This document shows positions 7,147 through 11,276 of a DNA stretch of 11,276 nucleotides, piece after piece. The stretch comes from Methanobacteriota archaeon (lineage in GTDB: Archaea; Thermoplasmatota; Poseidoniia; Poseidoniales; Poseidoniaceae), in NCBI GenBank assembly GCA_011525095.1, contig WTIV01000089.1, forward strand, positions 1 to 11,276. Direction: 5' to 3'. The position numbers and the translations under genes were made by a program. The stretch's first letter is position 1. Every line of letters begins with the position of its first letter. Under the pieces are notes generated by a model, which saw only the letters and a list, made by a program, of their open reading frames with translations, did no database searches and was not told where the DNA came from.

Positions 7147-8460
7147 ATGTCCGAGGCTAAAGGTGGCTGGGCTCCGAGTGAGGAAAATTTGACCAATGCT
7201 ATGACGGTGTTAGATGCTGTGAAAGATAGCGGCAACCTATATCGAGAAGGTTTGGGTATGATTGCTAGTGAGAACATCGTTTCACCAATGGTGCAAAAAA
7301 TAGTGACAAGTGATCTTCACGGAAGGTACGCTGAGGGTCTACCAAACAAGCGATATTACCAGGGTTGTGGAGACTTCGACACCATTGAATCTCTTGGCAT
7401 TGATTTAGCAAAGAAACTATTCAACGTGCCATTTGCAAATATCCAGTCAACAAGTGGAACCGTTTCGAACATTGCCGCATTGAAGGCGCTAGCGAAACCT
7501 GGTGATTCGATTACCGCTGTTTCTACCGCTGATGGGGGTCATATTTCTCATGCGAGAATGGGTGCAGTAGGACTGCGTGATCTCAATTTGTCAACTTATC
7601 CTTGGGACGAAGAGAGAATGGAACCAGATATCGATGCATCAGCGGATTTGATTAGAGAGGTCGCACCTTCTATCGCACTGTTTGGGCAATCGGTGTTCTT
7701 GTTTCCAACACCACTTCAAGAGTTGGCTGACGCCGCTCACGAAGTAGGCTCAACAGTGATGTATGACGGTGCACACGTTCTAGGTTTGATCGCAGGTGGG
7801 TGTTTCCAAGACCCGCTTCACGAAGGGGCCGACATCATGACTGGCTCTTCGCACAAAACTTTCCCAGGTCCTCAGGGTGGATTCATTTTGAGTTCATCCG
7901 AAGATGAGAAATTCCAAAGAAAACTGAACAATGCTGTTTTCCCGGGAACATGCTCTTCATATCACCTTCATCACGTTGCAGGTAAGGTTGTTGCTTTGTC
8001 TGAATTCATCGAATATGGAGAAGAATTGTCAAGGAATACAGTTGCTAATGCACAGGCATTTGCTGCTGCTCTTGCAGCAGAGGGATTCGACGTACTAGCT
8101 GAATCTAGAGGTTACACAGCATCGCACCAAGTCTTGACGAGGCACGGGGATTTGGATTCAGGTGCAGGTGCGAAAGCTGCTGATTTGCTAGAGCAAGCGG
8201 GCATAATCACAAACATGAATATGCTCCCAGGTGACACTAAAGCAATGTCTCCTTCAGGACTCAGGCTAGGTGTACAAGAATTGACAAGAGTTGGTATGGG
8301 TAAGGATGAGATGCTTGATGTAGCAAAATTCTATGCTCGAGTTCTTCTAGAAAATGAAGATCCTTCAAAGGTCAAGGTTGATGTTCGAGATTTCAAATCG
8401 GATTACCATGTAATTCGATACTGTTTCAATGAAGACAACTTAAGCGGTTACCCATTGTGA
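7147..8460 (+). CDS. glyA: Serine hydroxymethyltransferase (archaeal type)
   Basis: A 437-residue PLP enzyme that interconverts serine and glycine while loading or unloading a one-carbon unit on a pterin carrier (tetrahydrofolate or a methanopterin-type cofactor; the sequence does not decide). Catalytic features by comparison with E. coli GlyA: GMIASEN (37-43), E63 in YAEG (E. coli E57), H132 in DGGHISH (the PLP-stacking H126), D207 and H210 in YDGAHVLG, the Schiff-base lysine K237 in GSSHKTFPGPQGG (233-245), and the substrate-carboxylate arginine R373 in SGLRLG. The GSSHKTFPGPQGG form and the ELTRVGM segment point to the archaeal branch rather than the bacterial TTTTHKT branch. A small departure is YYQGCGDFD where bacteria have YYGGCEYVD. 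The start is supported by the AAGGA site. The enzyme is cytosolic and probably shares its transcript with the gene beginning four bases after its stop. Confidence 0.95.
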   Translation: MSEAKGGWAPSEENLTNAMTVLDAVKDSGNLYREGLGMIASENIVSPMVQKIVTSDLHGRYAEGLPNKRYYQGCGDFDTIESLGIDLAKKLFNVPFANIQSTSGTVSNIAALKALAKPGDSITAVSTADGGHISHARMGAVGLRDLNLSTYPWDEERMEPDIDASADLIREVAPSIALFGQSVFLFPTPLQELADAAHEVGSTVMYDGAHVLGLIAGGCFQDPLHEGADIMTGSSHKTFPGPQGGFILSSSEDEKFQRKLNNAVFPGTCSSYHLHHVAGKVVALSEFIEYGEELSRNTVANAQAFAAALAAEGFDVLAESRGYTASHQVLTRHGDLDSGAGAKAADLLEQAGIITNMNMLPGDTKAMSPSGLRLGVQELTRVGMGKDEMLDVAKFYARVLLENEDPSKVKVDVRDFKSDYHVIRYCFNEDNLSGYPL

Positions 8461-8464
8461 TTGT

Positions 8465-9484
8465 ATGCCACTTATAGATGAAGAAAACAACCTTCTTGAT
8501 GTCGAATTGATGAGCGATGTCGCATCTGCTTTTTCAACAAAAAATGGCTTAATCATTGATGATGATGGGAATCAATGGTATATCTGGAGAATTGACGGGC
8601 TTGATTCTTGGTGGCGATTTTTTGAGGAAATAATCGATGCTCCGATGGGCAGGAAATTGGCAAATGCTGCTTGCGATGAAGAAGAATTTCTTCTTGAAAA
8701 TACTGACCTAAATTTCAATGGATTTTTCCGCAAAAAAAAGACAAAAGCAGCACTCGAACATCGTTGGAAACTTCACGGATGGGGCCTACCAAATGCCTCT
8801 CCTCCAAGTTTTGAATCAGCAGGACTGACCCCAGTATTTTCCGGTATATTACAAGCACAATTAGAGAAAATTAATTCTTCAAGATACAGGATGTTATGGG
8901 AAGATAAATCACCTCTTGCTACTGTTTTGACTCTAGAACCAACTTCTATTCCTTTGACTAAATCGAACTCCGTTTTACCATCGCAGGAAAAAGGAAAACC
9001 ACTGCTACTGGAATTAGAATCAGGATGGCGGATAGATGGATTAGGTCACTTAATGCTGCCAGTTGGTGTCTTCAAGAGACTGGAAATGGCTTGTTCAGGT
9101 CTAGTTGGAAATATTGGAGAGGATGAAAGAAATTCATGGCCAGATTTTGGTGACGGTTTTCTTTCTATTGCAATTGCTAGCAAGCGATTGTTTATCGCTG
9201 GAGAAGAGTTATTTCTCGCTGCAGATGTTGATGGCTGGGTCGATAGTTGTGAATCATTTTTTGGCTCAAGAGGTTTTTCATCTCCAATCTCAGGCAGGGT
9301 TCTAGACACACCGGGAGGAATTGAGTTGAAATTCGAAACGATTCCTTGTCTTTCAATGACTGTTGGTTACCTTGCTGGTGCTTGGGTGAGATCAGAGGGC
9401 AGGCCTGTAAAAGTCAGCGTCATTCGGGAAGAAAATTTTGACCTAATTAAACTCGAGTCTAGGCATGAAATTTCAAGTGATTAA
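8465..9484 (+). CDS. Hypothetical soluble protein co-transcribed with glyA
   Basis: A 339-residue protein that I do not recognise. No signal peptide or clear membrane segment is visible, so it should be cytosolic. It is mildly acidic at the N-terminus (IDEENN at 4-9; DEEEF at 71-75). It is rich in tryptophan in places (WYIWRIDGLDSWWRFF at 38-53; HRWKLHGWGLPN at 99-110) and has a short basic patch, RKKKTK (89-94), coded by an A8 tract at 8732-8739. The C-terminal third (residues 178-330) alternates hydrophobic and polar residues, as in a beta-rich domain. ATG at 8465 is only four bases after the glyA stop and no separate promoter fits, so translation is probably coupled to glyA. This suggests, but does not prove, a role near serine/glycine or one-carbon metabolism. 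Codon use looks like that of its neighbours and the frame is intact. Confidence 0.8.
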   Translation: MPLIDEENNLLDVELMSDVASAFSTKNGLIIDDDGNQWYIWRIDGLDSWWRFFEEIIDAPMGRKLANAACDEEEFLLENTDLNFNGFFRKKKTKAALEHRWKLHGWGLPNASPPSFESAGLTPVFSGILQAQLEKINSSRYRMLWEDKSPLATVLTLEPTSIPLTKSNSVLPSQEKGKPLLLELESGWRIDGLGHLMLPVGVFKRLEMACSGLVGNIGEDERNSWPDFGDGFLSIAIASKRLFIAGEELFLAADVDGWVDSCESFFGSRGFSSPISGRVLDTPGGIELKFETIPCLSMTVGYLAGAWVRSEGRPVKVSVIREENFDLIKLESRHEISSD

Positions 9485-9491
9485 CGTTCAA

Positions 9492-9505
9492 CCAAAGACA
9501 TTTGG
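9492..9505. repeat. Small perfect inverted repeat after the hypothetical gene
   Basis: CCAAA, loop GACA, TTTGG: a 5-base perfect stem beginning eight bases after the TAA at 9482-9484. No T-run follows, so it is a poor terminator; it could be a regulator site upstream of the promoter-like element at 9527 or simply chance. Confidence 0.25.
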
Positions 9506-9526
9506 CGAAATCAATTACCGTGAAGG

Positions 9527-9534
9527 TTTATGTG
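9527..9534 (+). promoter_or_regulatory. TATA-like box upstream of the calcium-repeat gene
   Basis: TTTATGTG, preceded by the purine-rich GTGAAGG that could serve as a BRE, lies in the 96-base gap 9485-9580. An archaeal start about 25 bases downstream would fall near 9555, leaving a short leader that still contains the GGAG site at 9568-9571. The match to the TATA consensus is modest. The rest of the gap holds only the small inverted repeat at 9492-9505. Confidence 0.35.
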
Positions 9535-9567
9535 TGGAACAGGTGTCGACAGAGATGGTTAGCAAGC

Positions 9568-9571
9568 GGAG
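9568..9571 (+). promoter_or_regulatory. Shine-Dalgarno-like GGAG of the calcium-repeat gene
   Basis: GGAG with a 9-base spacer to ATG at 9581 (14 bases to the alternative ATG at 9587). Together with the in-frame TAG at 9560-9562 it limits the start to these two codons and favours 9581. Confidence 0.45.
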
Positions 9572-9580
9572 AGTATCAAA

Positions 9581-11276
9581 ATGTCTATGTCACACAATCA
9601 AATGGCTTACGTTGCAATTGTCTCAACCATGATTTTCGGGTCTCTATTCGTAGGAGCATCCGGATTCTTCCAAACCAGTGAAGGGGCGGGTGATTTCGAC
9701 CCTGCAGCTGAAGATGATCTAATCGGTGATGGGTCTGATACTGGAGAGTCAAAGGACTCAGATGGTGATGGCCTAGTAGACGCAGTGGAAGCTCAATACG
9801 GTACAGATCCTTTCGACCCAGACACGGATAAAGATACTATGTCGGACGGTTGGGAAGTTGAGAATGGTCTGAACCCACTTGACAACGGTGAATCTGATGA
9901 TGTCGAAAACGACCCTAGTGAAGCCAATTCCGATGGGGCCGAGGAGCAGGAAGAGGAAGACTCCTGGCCTGACCCGGATGACGGTCCTAAAGGTGACCCA
10001 GACCGAGACGGTCTAATCAATTCTGTAGAAGTAGAGGAGGGAACTAACCCTAGACTTGCGGATACTGATGGAGATGGATTAAACGACAAGTGGGAAGTCA
10101 CATACAAGAGAGAAGTATTTCACCCTGCAGGAAACTACACACTATTTGACCCTCTATCGGGTAACTGGGGTTGTGTAGAACTAACAGATGCTATGGTAGA
10201 AAGTCTGGAAGATCACTTCAACGGGCAAAATGGGGTTCCAGAGTGGGATTCCCTTGCTAACGCTGCGGGACAACATTCCTGCGACCAAGTTTTGGACTCT
10301 GATAACGACCAGTTATTCAATCTAGAGGAGGAGGCATACGGAACTGACCCAACAAAGGCTGATTCAGATGGTGATATGCTAGACGACATCCACGAAATAT
10401 CAAATTCAACTATTATGGTAATGATGGCAACAGGTCAAGATTGTGGTATTGATCTACTCGACCCTGTCAGCAGAGCCGCACCTTTCGCTGCAGACGCTCT
10501 TGAACACGGACTTGCATGGTTCAAGGAAGACATGGACGGAGATGGGCAAATGAACGGACCTTCGGATTGGGATACAGACGGTGATGGAATGCCTGATGGC
10601 TTCGAGTTCTGCTTCTCGGATGCCACTGAACACCCTGCAAGTGGTGCAGTCGCAGCATCCCAAATTCTCGACCCTGCTAACAATTCCGATGGATATAGCG
10701 ACTGGGATGAAGATGGAATGAACAACATCGAAGAATACCAAGTTGCAATTGCATTTGGTGAAGGAAAGTTCACCTCGCCATGGCATGAAGATACAGATGA
10801 AGACGGAATGCCTGATGGCTGGGAAGCAAATAACGGACTCGACCCAAGGGACGGTTCTAACGGTGACATTGACTCAGATAGAGATGGATACGACGCAGAT
10901 GGCGACGGTTCAGTCACATACAGCACACTAGAAAATATAGCTCTAGTCGTTGCAATTGATGTAGAACTTGATGATTGGGTTACAGTAAACGAAACCGTTG
11001 CAAGAGCGAGAATTACACTATCTGGTGGAAATCAGCAAATTGTTCCGTTAGTTGCCCCAGTAGACGGTTACGTGTACGCAATCAATGTTGAGATTGGTGA
11101 CACAGTTGAAAGCAGACTTGATGTCTGGATGGAGATTGTAGAACTCGATGAGATGTTTACAAATTTGATGGAATACAACGCCAGAGATTCTGACGGTGAT
11201 GGAATTATCGATGGACGCTCAACAGATCCGCTTAATCCTGACACCGATGGTGACGGCCTAAAGGACGGAATCGAAG
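9581..11276 (+). CDS. Exported calcium-binding protein with TSP type 3-like repeats, 3'-truncated
   Basis: Open from ATG at 9581 to the right edge without a stop (565 codons visible), so the C-terminus is missing. The N-terminus (residues 8-30, MAYVAIVSTMIFGSLFVGASGFF-like) is a signal peptide or membrane anchor. An acidic secreted region follows, with many DxDxDGxxDxxE units at about 59-70, 81-92, 139-150, 161-172, 239-250, 261-272, 317-322, 331-342, 374-385, 404-415, 429-443, 536-545 and 554-565. Such thrombospondin type 3-like loops bind Ca2+ and stiffen extracellular proteins. Between repeats lie non-repeat inserts, notably 173-238 and 273-316, with cysteines at 198, 234, 288 and 344 that could form disulfides. 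Residues 455-522 form a different, beta-rich segment described separately. Likely roles are a surface or secreted adhesin, an enzyme scaffold or an S-layer-associated protein; no catalytic domain is visible. An in-frame TAG at 9560 blocks any longer start. Confidence 0.85.
   Translation, partial: MSMSHNQMAYVAIVSTMIFGSLFVGASGFFQTSEGAGDFDPAAEDDLIGDGSDTGESKDSDGDGLVDAVEAQYGTDPFDPDTDKDTMSDGWEVENGLNPLDNGESDDVENDPSEANSDGAEEQEEEDSWPDPDDGPKGDPDRDGLINSVEVEEGTNPRLADTDGDGLNDKWEVTYKREVFHPAGNYTLFDPLSGNWGCVELTDAMVESLEDHFNGQNGVPEWDSLANAAGQHSCDQVLDSDNDQLFNLEEEAYGTDPTKADSDGDMLDDIHEISNSTIMVMMATGQDCGIDLLDPVSRAAPFAADALEHGLAWFKEDMDGDGQMNGPSDWDTDGDGMPDGFEFCFSDATEHPASGAVAASQILDPANNSDGYSDWDEDGMNNIEEYQVAIAFGEGKFTSPWHEDTDEDGMPDGWEANNGLDPRDGSNGDIDSDRDGYDADGDGSVTYSTLENIALVVAIDVELDDWVTVNETVARARITLSGGNQQIVPLVAPVDGYVYAINVEIGDTVESRLDVWMEIVELDEMFTNLMEYNARDSDGDGIIDGRSTDPLNPDTDGDGLKDGIE
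9755..10909 (+). repeat. Degenerate tandem DxDxDG (TSP3/EF-loop-like) coding repeats
   Basis: About eleven units encode residues 59-443 of the exported protein. The core is D-x-D-x-D-G-hydrophobic-x-D/N-x-x-E, often followed by a G-T/L-D/N-P turn (YGTDP at 73-77 and 253-257; NGLNP at 95-99; NGLDP at 418-422). Unit spacing alternates between about 22 residues inside pairs (59/81, 139/161, 239/261) and longer gaps between pairs, so the units come as doublets rather than as a uniform array. Several loops depart from consensus (DTDKDT, DSDNDQ, DSDGDM), lacking the glycine. The repetition is at protein level; the DNA is diverged enough that it is not an exact tandem repeat. Confidence 0.8.
10943..11146 (+). 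other. Barrel-sandwich (biotinyl/lipoyl-like) segment with two half-repeats
   Basis: Residues 455-522 of the calcium-repeat protein contain two similar halves 42 residues apart: VVAIDVELDDWV (456-467) and VYAINVEIGDTV (498-509). Each is followed by about ten residues ending in a hydrophobic strand (VARARITL; VWMEIVEL). The second half, starting APVDGYV at 492-498, reads like the P-x-x-G-x-V...V-x-x-G-D-x-V signature of biotinyl/lipoyl and HlyD-type barrel-sandwich domains, which have internal pseudo-twofold symmetry. No modifiable lysine stands at the EAMKM-like turn, so a cofactor-carrying role is unlikely; a structural or binding role is inferred. Confidence 0.4.

Noticed and set aside
10435..10926. 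Long Ser/Pro-rich minus-strand frame (163 codons) and a similar one at 9793-10107
   Set aside because: They are mirror images of the Asp/Gly-rich calcium-repeat codons on the + strand; composition is low-complexity and no start signal is present.
10943..11146. Biotin- or lipoate-carrying domain
   Set aside because: The turn where a modified lysine should sit has no suitable lysine, and the protein is exported, so cofactor attachment is not supported.
1..11276. CRISPR array, tRNA genes, insertion sequence ends or a defence island
   Set aside because: No regularly spaced exact repeats, no cloverleaf-like sequence in the short gaps, no transposase or integrase frame, and the EVE gene has no restriction or modification neighbour in the window.

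Overview
The window looks like a chromosomal segment of a planktonic archaeon, most likely Marine Group II Euryarchaeota (Candidatus Poseidoniales). That assignment is an inference. It rests on moderate-to-low GC, an archaeal-type serine hydroxymethyltransferase, a secreted protein full of DxDxDG (thrombospondin type 3-like) repeats, an RND/MMPL permease carrying the same acidic motif in its ectodomain, and dense same-strand packing. No rRNA, tRNA, mobile element, CRISPR array or integrase is visible, and no classical defence or secretion cassette could be recognised.

Layout: all seven genes are on the + strand. Positions 1-7087 hold a tightly packed run: a 5'-truncated RND-superfamily transporter, an EVE-domain protein, an AlaA-like PLP aminotransferase, and a 1017-residue membrane protein with a helical-repeat cytoplasmic middle and a very basic tail. 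Gaps are 31, -4 and 23 bases, so one transcript is plausible. A 59-base gap with a T-run, a small hairpin and a clear Shine-Dalgarno site follows. Next comes glyA (7147-8460), with an unrecognised 339-residue protein only 4 bases downstream. A 96-base gap with a TATA-like box and a GGAG site leads into a large exported calcium-repeat protein (from 9581) that runs off the right edge.

Working together: the aminotransferase and glyA are both amino-acid enzymes (alanine/pyruvate; serine/glycine and one-carbon units). EVE proteins of this family bind modified bases. The RND protein and the repeat protein act at or outside the membrane and share the calcium-binding signature, though nothing else links them directly.

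The most unusual signals are three. Inside the repeat protein are two tandem 'VxAIxVExxDxV' half-units that resemble the pseudo-symmetric halves of a biotinyl/lipoyl (barrel-sandwich) fold. The RND permease keeps the TM10 aspartate but has serine at the matching TM4 place. The third is the multi-domain architecture of the 1017-residue membrane protein. No complete new multi-gene system can be demonstrated from this window.
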